32,602 nt of DNA from Firmicutes bacterium CAG:124 (GCA_000432135.1 HF990640.1:14460-47061); one strand, 5' to 3'. Shown: positions 15,676 through 24,187, counted from the first letter of the stretch. The notes: a model not told the origin generated them from the letters alone. Translations and numbers: made by a program.

Positions 15676-16269
15676 TTGGCTGCTGCGAAAAAGAAAAAGG
15701 CCGGAAAAACGGCCAGACCCGATTTCAGATGGATCGCGCTGATCTTTCTGACGACCGTTCTGATCTCGGCCCTTATGAGCTTCGTGTCGTCCAATCTTCT
15801 GGAGGGCGCGGGGCTTGCGCTGTCCTTTTTGATCCTGATCTGCATCGTGCTGACCGGTATTCTGTTTGATATCATCGGCGTCGCCGTCACGGCGGCGGAC
15901 GAGGTTCCGTTCCACGCAATGGCCTCGCGCAAGGTGCCCGAGGCGGAGGATGCGCTGCGCCTGATCCGCAATGCCGGGAAAGTATCGTCGTTCTGCAACG
16001 ATGTCATCGGCGATATCTGCGGTGTTATTTCCGGCTCTGCCGCAGCGGTCATTGCTGCACGCGTGCTGATCCTGAGCAAGAGCAAATCGGAGATTTTTAT
16101 TACGCTGCTGCTGTCTGCGGTCGTTTCCGGCGTGACGGTCGGCGGCAAAGCCTGCGGCAAGTCGCTTGCCATGAACAGCAGTACCGCTGTTGTGCGCACG
16201 GCGGCGAAGGTTCTGTGCTTTTTCCGGACGCTCCCGCAGCGCATCCGAAAAAAGCGCGCAGAAAAATGA
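15676..16269 (+). CDS. oapA: OLE-associated protein OapA
   Basis: The ~197-aa membrane protein is the protein partner of OLE RNA. A Lys-rich N-terminus (AAAKKKKAGKTARPDFR) could contact RNA or lipid headgroups. Hydrophobic helices follow at about residues 19-42, 48-75, 115-140 and 145-165. The conserved-looking core between them includes GILFDIIGVAVTAADEVPFHAMASRKVPEAEDAL and FCNDVIGDICGVISGSAAAVIAARVL. OapA is reported to localise OLE RNA to the membrane and to be linked to Mg2+ homeostasis in Bacillus halodurans. The TTG at 15676 is chosen as start because GGAGG (15666-15670) sits five bases before it. A GTG at 15664 is in frame but would place the ribosome site inside the gene. dxs follows after 9 bp. 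Confidence 0.9.
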   Translation: MAAAKKKKAGKTARPDFRWIALIFLTTVLISALMSFVSSNLLEGAGLALSFLILICIVLTGILFDIIGVAVTAADEVPFHAMASRKVPEAEDALRLIRNAGKVSSFCNDVIGDICGVISGSAAAVIAARVLILSKSKSEIFITLLLSAVVSGVTVGGKACGKSLAMNSSTAVVRTAAKVLCFFRTLPQRIRKKRAEK

Positions 16270-16278
16270 GGGATTTCC

Positions 16279-18114
16279 ATGCTTTTAGATACCATCCATT
16301 CCAGACAGGATCTGCTGGATATCCCCGAGGACCAGCTGGGGACGCTCTGCGGCGAGATCCGACAATTTCTTGTACAAAACGTCAGCCGCACCGGCGGACA
16401 TCTGGCCTCCAACCTCGGCATTGTCGAGACGACGGTTGCCATTCACCGCGTCTTTGACACCAGCCGCGACCGGCTCGTGTTCGATGTCGGGCACCAGTGC
16501 TATGTGCATAAAATGCTGACCGGCCGTATGGACCGGTTCGATACGCTCCGCCAGCGGGGGGGGCTTTCCGGCTTTCCGAAGCCCTGTGAGAGCGTGCACG
16601 ACGCGTTTATTGCCGGTCATGCTTCCAACGCTGTATCCGTTGCACTCGGTATGGCCCGCGCCCGGACGATGGAAGGGGCAGACTATCATGTGCTGGCTCT
16701 GATGGGCGACGGCGCGCTGACCGGCGGCCTTGCTTATGAGGGTTTCAACAATGCGGGCGCAAGCCGCGAACCCATGATTGTTCTGCTCAATGACAACGGG
16801 ATGTCCATCACGCCGAATGTCGGCGCAATTTCTCGTTATCTTGCGCAGGCGCGTCTGCGTCCCAAATATCTCGACCTCAAATTATGGTACAGACAGACAA
16901 CGGCCAAAAGTGCTTTCGGCCGTCGGCTCTATGCACTGACCCATAAGGTCAAAGAGCACATGCGCCGCAGCATTCTTGGCACAACGCTGTTTGAGAATCT
17001 GGGGTTTACCTACCTCGGCCCGGTAGACGGGCATGACATTTCCAGAATTGAAATGCTGCTGAAGACGGCTGTCGCGCTGCATGAGCCTGTCCTCATCCAT
17101 CTCATCACGAAGAAGGGGCGCGGTTATGCGCCGGCGGAAAAAACGCCGCAGGAGTTCCATGGTATCGGGAAGTTTGACCCCGAGACGGGTCTGAGTGAGA
17201 CTGTATCCGTCCCGACCTTTTCTGATATTTTTGGACAGGAGCTTGGCCGGATGGCCGCAAGCGACAAGACCGTCTGCGCCATTACCGCCGCCATGCAGCA
17301 CGGCACGGGACTTGACCAGTTTGCGTCCGAGTTTTCTTCCCGGTTCTTTGACGTCGGCATTGCCGAGGGCCATGCGGTCTGCATGGCCGCCGGGCTTGCC
17401 AAGCAGGGGATGAAGCCGGTCACGGCGATATACTCCACGTTTTTGCAGCGTGCCTATGATATGCTGCTGCATGACGTTGCTCTGCAGCAGCTCCATGTCG
17501 TGCTGGCTGTCGACCGCTGCGGCGTCGTCGGCGAGGACGGCGACACGCATCAGGGGATGTTCGACGTCGGCTACCTCCGGCAGGTGCCCGGCATGAAGAT
17601 CTTCTGCCCCGCGAGCTTTGACGAGCTGCGCGAGGATCTGCATACGGCGCTCTATGCCTGCACCGGCCCTGCGGCCATCCGCTATCCGCGCGGAGGCGAG
17701 GGTGCTTACCGGTCAGCTGCCTCCCAGACCCGCATCCGCGAGGGCTATACGTGCACGATCATCTGCTACGGCACGATGGTCAACGCCGTGCTGGACGCAG
17801 CGGATACCATGCAGGCCGCAGGCTACCGGCCCGAGATTCTGAAGCTGCGCACCATCTCCCCGGTCGACTGGGACGCGATCGACGCGTCCGTCCGGAAGAC
17901 AAAACGCGTGTTCGTGTTCGAGGAAACATCTGACCGTGAATGTCTGGCCGACGAGATTTTTGCCCACCTGATCGAAACCGGGATTCCGGCAGTCTGCCGG
18001 AAGCGGAACCTTGGCCGCGGCTTTATTCCGCACGGCGCACCCGCCGCACTGCTTGCCGCGGCAGGACTGGACGCGGGCTCGCTCACAAAACTGATGCAGG
18101 AGGAGCTTTCCTGA
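16279..18114 (+). CDS. dxs: 1-Deoxy-D-xylulose-5-phosphate synthase
   Basis: The 611-aa thiamine-diphosphate enzyme condenses pyruvate and glyceraldehyde-3-phosphate, the first step of the MEP isoprenoid pathway. Motifs: GGHLASNLGIVE near residue 40, FDVGHQCYVHKMLTGR, the ThDP-binding GDGALTGGLAYEGFNNAG...NDNGMSI, FTYLGPVDGHD, DVGIAEGHAV with the catalytic Glu, DRCGVVGEDGDTHQG and IRYPRG. The length matches the family (~610-630). The last base of its stop overlaps the tlyA start (TGATG). With ispA on the other side of the OLE-oapA pair, the run encodes both the entry and a late step of isoprenoid synthesis. Confidence 0.97.
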   Translation: MLLDTIHSRQDLLDIPEDQLGTLCGEIRQFLVQNVSRTGGHLASNLGIVETTVAIHRVFDTSRDRLVFDVGHQCYVHKMLTGRMDRFDTLRQRGGLSGFPKPCESVHDAFIAGHASNAVSVALGMARARTMEGADYHVLALMGDGALTGGLAYEGFNNAGASREPMIVLLNDNGMSITPNVGAISRYLAQARLRPKYLDLKLWYRQTTAKSAFGRRLYALTHKVKEHMRRSILGTTLFENLGFTYLGPVDGHDISRIEMLLKTAVALHEPVLIHLITKKGRGYAPAEKTPQEFHGIGKFDPETGLSETVSVPTFSDIFGQELGRMAASDKTVCAITAAMQHGTGLDQFASEFSSRFFDVGIAEGHAVCMAAGLAKQGMKPVTAIYSTFLQRAYDMLLHDVALQQLHVVLAVDRCGVVGEDGDTHQGMFDVGYLRQVPGMKIFCPASFDELREDLHTALYACTGPAAIRYPRGGEGAYRSAASQTRIREGYTCTIICYGTMVNAVLDAADTMQAAGYRPEILKLRTISPVDWDAIDASVRKTKRVFVFEETSDRECLADEIFAHLIETGIPAVCRKRNLGRGFIPHGAPAALLAAAGLDAGSLTKLMQEELS

Positions 18115-18923
18115 TGAAGCATAAGGAACGGCTGGATGTGCTGCTTGTCGCGCGCAATCTGGCGGAATCGAGAAGCAAGGCGCAGGCCATGATCATGGCG
18201 GGCGAGGTCTATGTCAACGAACAGAAGGCCGACAAGGCCGGGCTTGAGATCAATATTGACGACGAGCCTGTGATCGAGGTGCGCGGCAGCGCCTGCCCCT
18301 ATGTCAGCCGGGGCGGATTAAAGCTGGAAAAGGCGCTCCGGGATTTCCACGTTGTCCCCACCGGCTTCGTATGCAGCGACTCCGGCGCGTCGACCGGCGG
18401 CTTTACCGACTGCCTGCTGCAGCAGGGGGCCAGTAAGGTCTTCGCCATCGACGTCGGCTATGGCCAGCTTGCGTGGAAAATTCGTTCCGACCCGCGCGTG
18501 GTCGTGATGGAGCGGACGAACATCCGCTATGTTACGCCGGAGGATCTCGGCGAGCCGCTCGACCTGTCCGTTGTGGACGTCTCGTTTATTTCCCTGAAAA
18601 TCGTCCTTCCGGCCATTCAGAAGCTGCTCAAGCCCACCGGACAGGTGCTCTGCCTCATCAAGCCGCAGTTTGAGGCCGGAAAGGAAAACGTCGGCAAGAA
18701 GGGCGTCGTGCGCGACCCCGCCGTGCACGCGCAGGTGCTGCGCGACTTTACCGCGCTGGCCGCGTCGCTGAACCTTACCATCCGGAATCTAACGTTCTCT
18801 CCGGTCAAGGGGCCGGAGGGCAACATTGAATTTCTCGCGCATCTTTCCATGCAGCCTGGGCAGGAAACGCTTCCTGATATCGACGCGCTCGTCGCGCAGG
18901 CGCATACAGCGCTGAAAGGGTAA
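18114..18923 (+). CDS. tlyA: TlyA family rRNA 2'-O-methyltransferase / hemolysin-like protein
   Basis: The 269-aa protein has an N-terminal S4 RNA-binding domain (residues ~5-65: ERLDVLLVARNLAESRSKAQAMIMAGEVYVN) and a FtsJ-like methyltransferase domain with SAM-binding SDSGASTGGFTDCLLQQGA, FAIDVGYGQLAWK and VVDVSFISL. Mycobacterial TlyA 2'-O-methylates cytidines of 16S and 23S rRNA; Bacillus YqxC occupies this same gene position. It begins on the last base of dxs. A longer upstream open frame (from 17940) overlaps dxs and lacks family similarity. nadK follows after 8 bp. Confidence 0.94.
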   Translation: MKHKERLDVLLVARNLAESRSKAQAMIMAGEVYVNEQKADKAGLEINIDDEPVIEVRGSACPYVSRGGLKLEKALRDFHVVPTGFVCSDSGASTGGFTDCLLQQGASKVFAIDVGYGQLAWKIRSDPRVVVMERTNIRYVTPEDLGEPLDLSVVDVSFISLKIVLPAIQKLLKPTGQVLCLIKPQFEAGKENVGKKGVVRDPAVHAQVLRDFTALAASLNLTIRNLTFSPVKGPEGNIEFLAHLSMQPGQETLPDIDALVAQAHTALKG

Positions 18924-18931
18924 CATACGCT

Positions 18932-19798
18932 ATGAAGATCGTCGTTTCGCCGAATCCCTACCGTGACAAACAATTCAAAAACGCCCGGCAGGCCTGCTCG
19001 ATTTTAAGGGAAGCGGGCGCAGAGGTCGCGCTCTGCCTGCCGTTTGACGTGGATAAGACGTTTGAAATTCCGCATGATCTCCGCTTTCAGGATATTCAGA
19101 AAGAGATCAAGACGGCGGATATGCTGATCTGCTTCGGCGGAGACGGGACAATTTTGCACTCGTCCAAGATCGCGACGGAGCATAATCTCCCCATTTTGGG
19201 CGTCAATATCGGCACAATGGGGTTCATCGCGGAGCTGGAAGCAGGGGAGATCGAGCTGCTGCGGAAAATTCCGAAGGGCGATTATACTGTGGAGGAGCGC
19301 ACGATGCTGGATGTCAGCGTCGGAAACGGCAGACAGACGCTTTTCCACGAAACGGCGCTCAATGACGCAGTCATCACCAAGGGCGCGATTGCCCGCGTGG
19401 TGCAGCTCGGCATCTACTGCGACGGCATAGAGGCAACCAGTTACTCAGGCGACGGCGTGATCCTCTGCACGCCGACCGGCTCGACCGCCTATTCCATGTC
19501 CGCAGGCGGGCCGATCGTGGAGCCGTCCGCGAAAAATTTCCTGATCACACCCATCTGTGCGCACGCCATGCTGGCAAAAAGCATCGTCGTCGCGCCCAGC
19601 CGTGTCGTAACGGTCAAGGTCGGCAAGATCGGGCGGCACAACGCGTTTTTGTCCGTTGACGGCGGCCGGGCCTTCCGCCTGAACACCGGCGACGAGATCA
19701 CGGTTAAAAGCTCGCAGAAGGTCACACGGCTCGTGCGGCTGAAAAACACCAGCTTTTTTGAGATCCTGAACCGGAAATTCATTGAAAAAATGAGGTAA
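18932..19798 (+). CDS. nadK: NAD kinase
   Basis: The 288-aa enzyme phosphorylates NAD to NADP. Key motifs: ICFGGDGTILHSS (GGDGT near residues 69-73), GVNIGTMGFIAEL, the substrate loop EERTMLDV, NDAVITKGAIARV with the NE/D-type site, and the glycine-rich SGDGVILCTPTGSTAYSMSAGGPIV. The family's HALFP-type segment appears as ICAHAMLAKSIV. It is part of the dxs-tlyA-nadK-argR-recN run, where spacing never exceeds 30 bp, so cotranscription is likely. Confidence 0.96.
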   Translation: MKIVVSPNPYRDKQFKNARQACSILREAGAEVALCLPFDVDKTFEIPHDLRFQDIQKEIKTADMLICFGGDGTILHSSKIATEHNLPILGVNIGTMGFIAELEAGEIELLRKIPKGDYTVEERTMLDVSVGNGRQTLFHETALNDAVITKGAIARVVQLGIYCDGIEATSYSGDGVILCTPTGSTAYSMSAGGPIVEPSAKNFLITPICAHAMLAKSIVVAPSRVVTVKVGKIGRHNAFLSVDGGRAFRLNTGDEITVKSSQKVTRLVRLKNTSFFEILNRKFIEKMR

Positions 19799-19806
19799 AC
19801 ACGTCT

Positions 19807-20262
19807 ATGAAATCAAAACGCCAGGAAAAAATTCTGGAGCTTATCGCAGACCACAGCGTCCAGACGCAGGAGCAGCTGCTCGCTGAGCTGAACGAGGCCG
19901 GTTTCTCTACCACGCAGGCTACCATTTCCCGCGACATCAAGCAGCTGCGCATCATCAAGGAGCTTGGCCCAAACGGTGTTTACCGCTATGCGACCGCGCC
20001 CAAGCCTGCGGAGCACACCTTCTCCGCCAAGCTGAACCTGATCTTCCGGCAGTGCATCACGAGCGTGGACTACGCACAGAACATGATCGTCGTCAAGACC
20101 ATGCCCGGACTTGCAAACGGCGCCGCCTCCGCAATCGACAAGCTGAACATCCCGGAAATGCTCGGGACGCTTGCGGGCGACGATACGTGCTTTGTTGTGC
20201 TGAAGGACACGCAGGCCGCTGCCGAGCTCTGCGCCGAGATCCGGGAGCAGATCGAGCACTGA
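19807..20262 (+). CDS. argR: Arginine repressor
   Basis: The 151-aa regulator has an N-terminal winged helix (KRQEKILELIADHSVQTQEQLLAELNEAGFSTTQATISRDIKQL, recognition segment TTQATISRDI) and a C-terminal hexamerisation/arginine-binding domain ending in LGTLAGDDTCFVVLKD, where GDDT contacts arginine. It senses arginine and controls arginine synthesis and breakdown genes elsewhere in the genome. Its place between nadK and recN is conserved across Firmicutes. No obvious ARG box is seen directly upstream, where the gap to nadK is only 8 bp. Confidence 0.96.
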   Translation: MKSKRQEKILELIADHSVQTQEQLLAELNEAGFSTTQATISRDIKQLRIIKELGPNGVYRYATAPKPAEHTFSAKLNLIFRQCITSVDYAQNMIVVKTMPGLANGAASAIDKLNIPEMLGTLAGDDTCFVVLKDTQAAAELCAEIREQIEH

Positions 20263-20289
20263 GGCCAGAACGGAACAGGAGGAAGACCG

Positions 20290-21978
20290 ATGCTTTCTAC
20301 CCTGCATATCGAAAATATTGCCGTGATCGAACAGGCAGAGATCGCCTTTGACAGTGGGTTCAACGTCCTCACCGGTGAGACAGGTGCGGGAAAATCCATC
20401 GTCATAGACGCGATCTCTGCCATTTTGGGTGAACGGGCCTCGCGCGAAATGATCCGTACCGGCGCGCAGAAGGCGTTTGTCAGCGCGATTTTCTCCGGCG
20501 TGCCGGAGCTGCCGTGGTTCGCCGAGAACCAGATCCCGTATGAGCCGGAGCTTGGCATTTCACGGGAGATCTTCGCCGACGGAAAAAACAGCTGCCGCGT
20601 CAGCGGCAAGCCCGTCACAGTCTCCACGCTTCGGAAGCTCGGCGTCCAGCTCATCCAGATCCATGGCCAGAACGATTCCCAGCAGCTGTTCGATGAGGCG
20701 ACGCATATCGGCTATCTCGACCTGTATGCCCATGACGAAGCGCTGCTGGCGGATTACCGGCAGGCGTACGACAAGGTCAGCGTCGTGCAGCAGGAGATCC
20801 GCCGCCTGTCCATGGACGAATCGGAAAAGCTGCGTCTGGTCGAAACGCTGAAATTCCAGATCGATGAAATTGAACGCGCCGAGCTGCAGTCCGGAGAAGA
20901 AGACGAGCTGCTCGAACGCCGGAAGGTACTCCAGAACGCTGAAAAGCTGACGGACGCGATGGAATCGGCTGTTTCCGCGCTCTATGGGGATGAAACGTCG
21001 GACGGCGCGGCAGCCATGATCGCAAACGCCGCGCACGCGCTGGAACGGGTCAGCCGCGTGTCAGATGAAATGCGGCAGCTCAGCGGAAAGCTGAGCGACC
21101 TCATGTATACCGCGCAGGATATTGCCGACGAGCTGCGGGACAAGAAGGACGATCTAACCTATTCTGCCGATGAGCTTGAGCAGATCGAAGAGCGCCTTGA
21201 TACGCTCCACAAGCTCAAGCGCAAATACGGCGGCAGCGTCGAGGATGTGATCGCGTTCTGTGAAAAGGCGAAGCGGCAGCTCGACGAAGTCGAATTCGCG
21301 TCCGACCGCATTGAGCAGCTCCAGAAAAAGCTGTCCGCACTGCAAACAGCCATGCAGGAAAAGGGCATGGCACTCTCTGCCGCGCGGAAAATGGCAGCAG
21401 AAAAATTACAGGCGGCAATTTCTTCCGAGCTGATGCAGCTGGATATGCCGAAAATTCAGTTTGTCTGCGAGTTTTCCGCGCAGCAGCCGCAGGAAAACGG
21501 CCTCGACGCCGTCCGTTTCCTGATGTCTGCTAACGTCGGCGAATCGCTGCGTCCGCTGTCCAAGGTCGCCTCCGGCGGTGAGCTGGCGCGCATTATGCTC
21601 GCGATGAAAAATGTACTGGCGGCGGAGGATTCCGTCGGGACCATGATCTTCGACGAGGTCGATGCGGGCGTCAGCGGCCGCGCCGCGCAGAAGGTCGCGT
21701 ATAAGCTCTGGACGGTCGCAAAGGGCCACCAAGTCCTGTGCGTGACACATCTGCCGCAGATCGCTGCCATGGCCGACACGGAATTCACGGTCGAAAAACG
21801 GGTGGAAAACGGCAGAACGTATACAAGCGTTCTGCGTTTGGATGTCGCCGGACGGCGGCAGGAGCTTGCACGCCTGATCGGCGGCAGCATGATCACCGAA
21901 ACAACGCTTGCCGGTGCAGCAGAGCTGCTGCGTCTGGCGGAACAGACAAAGAAGGGAGCTTCACATGAAAGTACGTAA
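20290..21978 (+). CDS. recN: DNA repair protein RecN
   Basis: The 562-aa SMC-like ATPase is involved in double-strand break repair. Walker A is TGETGAGKSIVIDAISAILGER near residues 30-40. A long coiled coil occupies residues ~150-380, interrupted near the middle as usual. The C-terminal head has the signature LSKVASGGELARIMLAMK and Walker B GTMIFDEVDAGVSG, followed by HLPQIAAMAD. Length fits the family (~550-575). AGGAGG precedes the start. Its last 14 bases overlap the start of the SLH-domain gene. Confidence 0.97.
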   Translation: MLSTLHIENIAVIEQAEIAFDSGFNVLTGETGAGKSIVIDAISAILGERASREMIRTGAQKAFVSAIFSGVPELPWFAENQIPYEPELGISREIFADGKNSCRVSGKPVTVSTLRKLGVQLIQIHGQNDSQQLFDEATHIGYLDLYAHDEALLADYRQAYDKVSVVQQEIRRLSMDESEKLRLVETLKFQIDEIERAELQSGEEDELLERRKVLQNAEKLTDAMESAVSALYGDETSDGAAAMIANAAHALERVSRVSDEMRQLSGKLSDLMYTAQDIADELRDKKDDLTYSADELEQIEERLDTLHKLKRKYGGSVEDVIAFCEKAKRQLDEVEFASDRIEQLQKKLSALQTAMQEKGMALSAARKMAAEKLQAAISSELMQLDMPKIQFVCEFSAQQPQENGLDAVRFLMSANVGESLRPLSKVASGGELARIMLAMKNVLAAEDSVGTMIFDEVDAGVSGRAAQKVAYKLWTVAKGHQVLCVTHLPQIAAMADTEFTVEKRVENGRTYTSVLRLDVAGRRQELARLIGGSMITETTLAGAAELLRLAEQTKKGASHEST

Positions 21979-23185
21979 CATCCTGTTTCTGGTCCTTGCG
22001 TCGCTGCTGCTCTGCACGGCAGTCAGCGCGGCGGAATACACCGACGTATCCGACACGCATTGGGCATATAAGCAGATCGATTATCTCAGCGCAGAGATCA
22101 ACGGCTATCCGGACGGCTCCTACAAGCCGGAAAAGAGCGTTTCGCGCGCGGAATTCCTCACGTTGTTCGCCCGCATTGCCTTCCCGGACGAGTGGAAGCG
22201 TGTGGAGGGAGAAGAATGGTGGAAATCGGCCTATGAGGTCTGCACCGCGCACGATCTTCTGAACAATATCACTGGCAGCCGCTCTGAGGCTATGCCGCGC
22301 GGCGAAATTGCCGCGCTTCTCGAACGGTTCTGCTCCGGCTGGGGCGGCGTGCATGAACGCGCAGACGCTGCGGAACAGTATGTTATCAACTGGAAGGAGC
22401 AGCGCATGGAGTTCCCGGAGTGGCAGCCGCTGTTTCCAGATGCTGCGGAGTATTGGAGCAGCGTGCTCATCAGTGCCAATCAGGGGCTTCTGACCGGCTA
22501 TCCGGATGGAAGCTTCAAGCCCGGCAAGGGCGTGACCCGGGCGGAGGCTGCGGCCATCCTTGCCCGTCTTAAAGCGCAGCTGGTGCTCCGTGAAAAGAAG
22601 GGCTGTGAATACGTCTGCACAGTCGGGGAGTATTGGCTGATGCAGTACTCAGACTCCGGCTCCGTCGGCCTTGCGCTGTATGAGCCGCTTACCGGCAAGC
22701 TGGTTCAGACGGTCGGCCTTTGGAAAGCCGCGCAGGGAATCAGCGGGTATGCCGCGTTCGACCGCCTGCTGAGCGGATCCGACGGTATATATGTCTGGGG
22801 ACGCGCGGGCCTTTATAAGCGCAGCGGCAATACGCTCGAGCAGATCGTGGCCGAGCCTGTGCTTGATTTCTGCTGGTATGGCGACAATACGCTCTATTAC
22901 CTGAGCTGGGACGATACCAAGCAGATACCGGCATATTATTGCTCGGCCGCATATTTCCCCTGCGCCTCAAGCGTGATGAAGCTGGAAAACCCGGGACAGA
23001 ATGCCGTGCGCACCATCCTTGCCGAGCGCGACGAGAGCAGTCCAATGCAGAATCTGACCGATATCTATGTGGAATACGGAACGCTGTATGTCGCGGGTTC
23101 GTATTGCATGGGCATTGGGGATCTGCACGCCGCGCTCTACGAGGTCAAAGACGGCAAGCTCACCGCACTGTTTGGCGAATACTAA
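21965..23185 (+). CDS. SLH-domain surface protein
   Basis: The 406-aa exported protein has a signal peptide (MKVRNILFLVLASLLLCTAVSA, cut near residue 22-23). SLH repeats follow: one at residues ~24-75 (EYTDVSDTHWAYKQIDYLS...GYPDGSYKPEKSVSRAEF), a degenerate one at ~80-125, and a clear third at ~150-205 (FPDAAEYWSSVLISANQGLLTGYPDGSFKPGKGVTRAEAAAIL). The remaining ~200 residues are strand-rich with repeats like YEPLTGKLVQTVGLW and VWGRAGLYKRSG, resembling a partial beta-propeller; their role is unknown. SLH domains bind pyruvylated secondary cell-wall polymer, the product of the CsaB activity encoded at 1657. The start overlaps recN and has an AAGGGAG site. Confidence 0.9.
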   Translation: MKVRNILFLVLASLLLCTAVSAAEYTDVSDTHWAYKQIDYLSAEINGYPDGSYKPEKSVSRAEFLTLFARIAFPDEWKRVEGEEWWKSAYEVCTAHDLLNNITGSRSEAMPRGEIAALLERFCSGWGGVHERADAAEQYVINWKEQRMEFPEWQPLFPDAAEYWSSVLISANQGLLTGYPDGSFKPGKGVTRAEAAAILARLKAQLVLREKKGCEYVCTVGEYWLMQYSDSGSVGLALYEPLTGKLVQTVGLWKAAQGISGYAAFDRLLSGSDGIYVWGRAGLYKRSGNTLEQIVAEPVLDFCWYGDNTLYYLSWDDTKQIPAYYCSAAYFPCASSVMKLENPGQNAVRTILAERDESSPMQNLTDIYVEYGTLYVAGSYCMGIGDLHAALYEVKDGKLTALFGEY

Positions 23186-23214
23186 TTGACAAACCGAAAA
23201 AAATACGGTATACT
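23186..23214 (+). promoter_or_regulatory. Promoter of the T-box/tyrS unit
   Basis: Perfect TTGACA (23186-23191), 17 bases, and TATACT (23209-23214). It begins directly after the SLH gene stop and places transcription start near 23221, at the T-box leader. Confidence 0.9.
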
Positions 23215-23220
23215 GCATTT

Positions 23221-23493
23221 GTAATAAGATCACAGTGACGAAGGGAAGAAGTACCCTGATACCCCGTCTCCAGAGAGCTTTCGGTCGGTGCAAGAAAGCA
23301 GACGGCGTCAGGCGAATACATCCCGGAGCTGCCCTCTGAAACGCGTTTTCGCGCAGTAGGGGTGTGTCGGGTGCGCCCGTTATCGCGCAGGGGCGTGTCT
23401 GCGCTCCGTAAGGCCGCTTCCGCAAGGAACCGGCAAACCAGAGGTGGTACCGCGATCGTTCGCCCTCTGCTCGCAAGAGCAGAGGGCGTTTTT
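23221..23493 (+). promoter_or_regulatory. T-box riboswitch, tyrosine specifier
   Basis: The stem I core is visible: a GAAGTA bulge, CCTGA/TCAGG and CCGTCT/AGACGG helices, an AGAGAGC segment and the distal GGTGCAAG loop closed by GCTTTC/GAAAGC. In the specifier loop GAA-TAC-A puts TAC (Tyr) at 23317-23319. The T-box sequence AGAGGTGGTACCGCG is at 23440-23454; its UGGU bulge would pair with ACCA of a tRNA with discriminator A, as in tRNA-Tyr. A terminator follows. Uncharged tRNA-Tyr would thus promote read-through into the downstream genes, among which is tyrS. Confidence 0.95.
23461..23493 (+). terminator. T-box regulated terminator
   Basis: CGCCCTCTGCTC (23461-23472) pairs perfectly with GAGCAGAGGGCG (23477-23488) around a GCAA loop and is followed by TTTTT. 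It is the off-state of the tyrosine T-box. Confidence 0.95.
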
Positions 23494-23511
23494 GACGGAA
23501 AGGAGCGTTTT

Positions 23512-23811
23512 ATGCGCCAGAAAACCTGTTCCGCCTGCGGCGGCAAGATGCAGAGCCTCGGCAATATGGAGCTGCAAAAGGGAAAATTCAGTATGTTGTT
23601 CGGCCATTGGGACCAGATCTTATCTGGTGCGCTGGATGTGGACGTCGAATGCTGTGAGCGCTGCAAAAAGCTCGAATTTTATCTGCTCGGCGATGCCGAA
23701 GCGCCGGAATCGAGCGGTATCCAGCAAATCGCCTGCCCCTACTGCGGCGATCTGCACGACATGGACGACGCCATCTGCCCCCACTGCGGCAGACGGCTGA
23801 TGGAGTTGTAA
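23512..23811 (+). CDS. Zinc-ribbon protein of unknown function
   Basis: The 99-aa protein has four Cys pairs. The first zinc ribbon uses CSACGG (residues 7-10) and CERCK (about 49-52), enclosing a strand-rich insert (MELQKGKFSMLFGHWDQILSGALDVDVE). The second is CPYCG...CPHCGRRL at the C-terminus. The start at 23512 follows AAGGAG and lies just after the T-box terminator; the frame is open further upstream but that overlaps the leader RNA. It is the first gene controlled by the tyrosine T-box, which is unusual because it is neither an aminoacyl-tRNA synthetase nor a recognisable amino-acid gene. Its function is unknown. Confidence 0.8.
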   Translation: MRQKTCSACGGKMQSLGNMELQKGKFSMLFGHWDQILSGALDVDVECCERCKKLEFYLLGDAEAPESSGIQQIACPYCGDLHDMDDAICPHCGRRLMEL

Positions 23812-23849
23812 CTTCTCTCTAGCGTGCACTTGGCGCGGGAGCGCCCCTG

Positions 23850-23884
23850 GCTCCCCTGAAAGGGGAGCTGTCAGCGAAGCTGAC
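23850..23884 (+). repeat. Twin-hairpin palindromic repeat
   Basis: GCTCCCCT/AGGGGAGC (23850-23868) and GTCAGC/GCTGAC (23870-23884) are two adjacent hairpins with 3-base loops, followed by TGAGAGG. I recall this kind of unit as widely dispersed in intergenic regions of gut clostridia. There is no T-run, so it is not a typical terminator. Confidence 0.75.
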
Positions 23885-23958
23885 TGAGAGGTTCGCAGCA
23901 GGCAGTTGCAAGATGCGAAAGCCCAATGCGAATTCGTCCCGCAGCTGCCCACCTGTTT

Positions 23959-23984
23959 GTAGGGGCCGATGCCCACATCGGCCC
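23959..23984 (+). repeat. Palindromic repeat, copy 1 (GTAGGGGCCGATG type)
   Basis: GGGCCGATG (23963-23971) pairs with CATCGGCCC (23976-23984) across CCCA, with a GTAG flank on the left. An inverted near-identical copy lies at 24038-24063. Confidence 0.8.
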
Positions 23985-24037
23985 GACAGAATGCACCATT
24001 TTCACGAAGATTTTCGGCGAATTCGCAGCTTCCCAAC

Positions 24038-24063
24038 GGGCCGATGTAGGCATCGGCCCCTAC
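24038..24063 (-). repeat. Palindromic repeat, copy 2, inverted
   Basis: GGGCCGATG (24038-24046) and CATCGGCCC (24051-24059) around TAGG, flanked by CTAC on the right. It is the reverse complement of copy 1 apart from the loop and outer flank. The two copies thus form a larger inverted repeat around a spacer containing CGAAGATTTTCGGCGAATTC. Confidence 0.8.
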
Positions 24064-24119
24064 ACTGAAATGGGAAGATGCATTCGTGTTTGCCGCAGCT
24101 TTTCGCAAAAAACGCTGCA

Positions 24120-24154
24120 TTCTGCGGGCGGACAGAGTCGTCCGCCCCTACAGA
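24120..24154 (+). repeat. Palindromic repeat, copy 3 (GGGCGGAC type)
   Basis: GGGCGGAC (24126-24133) pairs with GTCCGCCC (24140-24147) around AGAGTC and is followed by CTACAGAGA. It is almost identical to the copy at 29326-29359 and inverted relative to that at 29208-29233. Confidence 0.8.
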
Positions 24155-24187
24155 GACGGTTTTGCGGTGCGTGAAAAGGAGTGAGCC

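Noticed and set aside
23317..23322. Isoleucine (ATC) specifier for the T-box
   Set aside because: Alignment to the GAA-xyz-A specifier loop puts TAC in the codon position, and the downstream synthetase is TyrS.
23850..24154. Possible CRISPR array
   Set aside because: The units are of several types, in both orientations and irregularly spaced; there are no cas genes.
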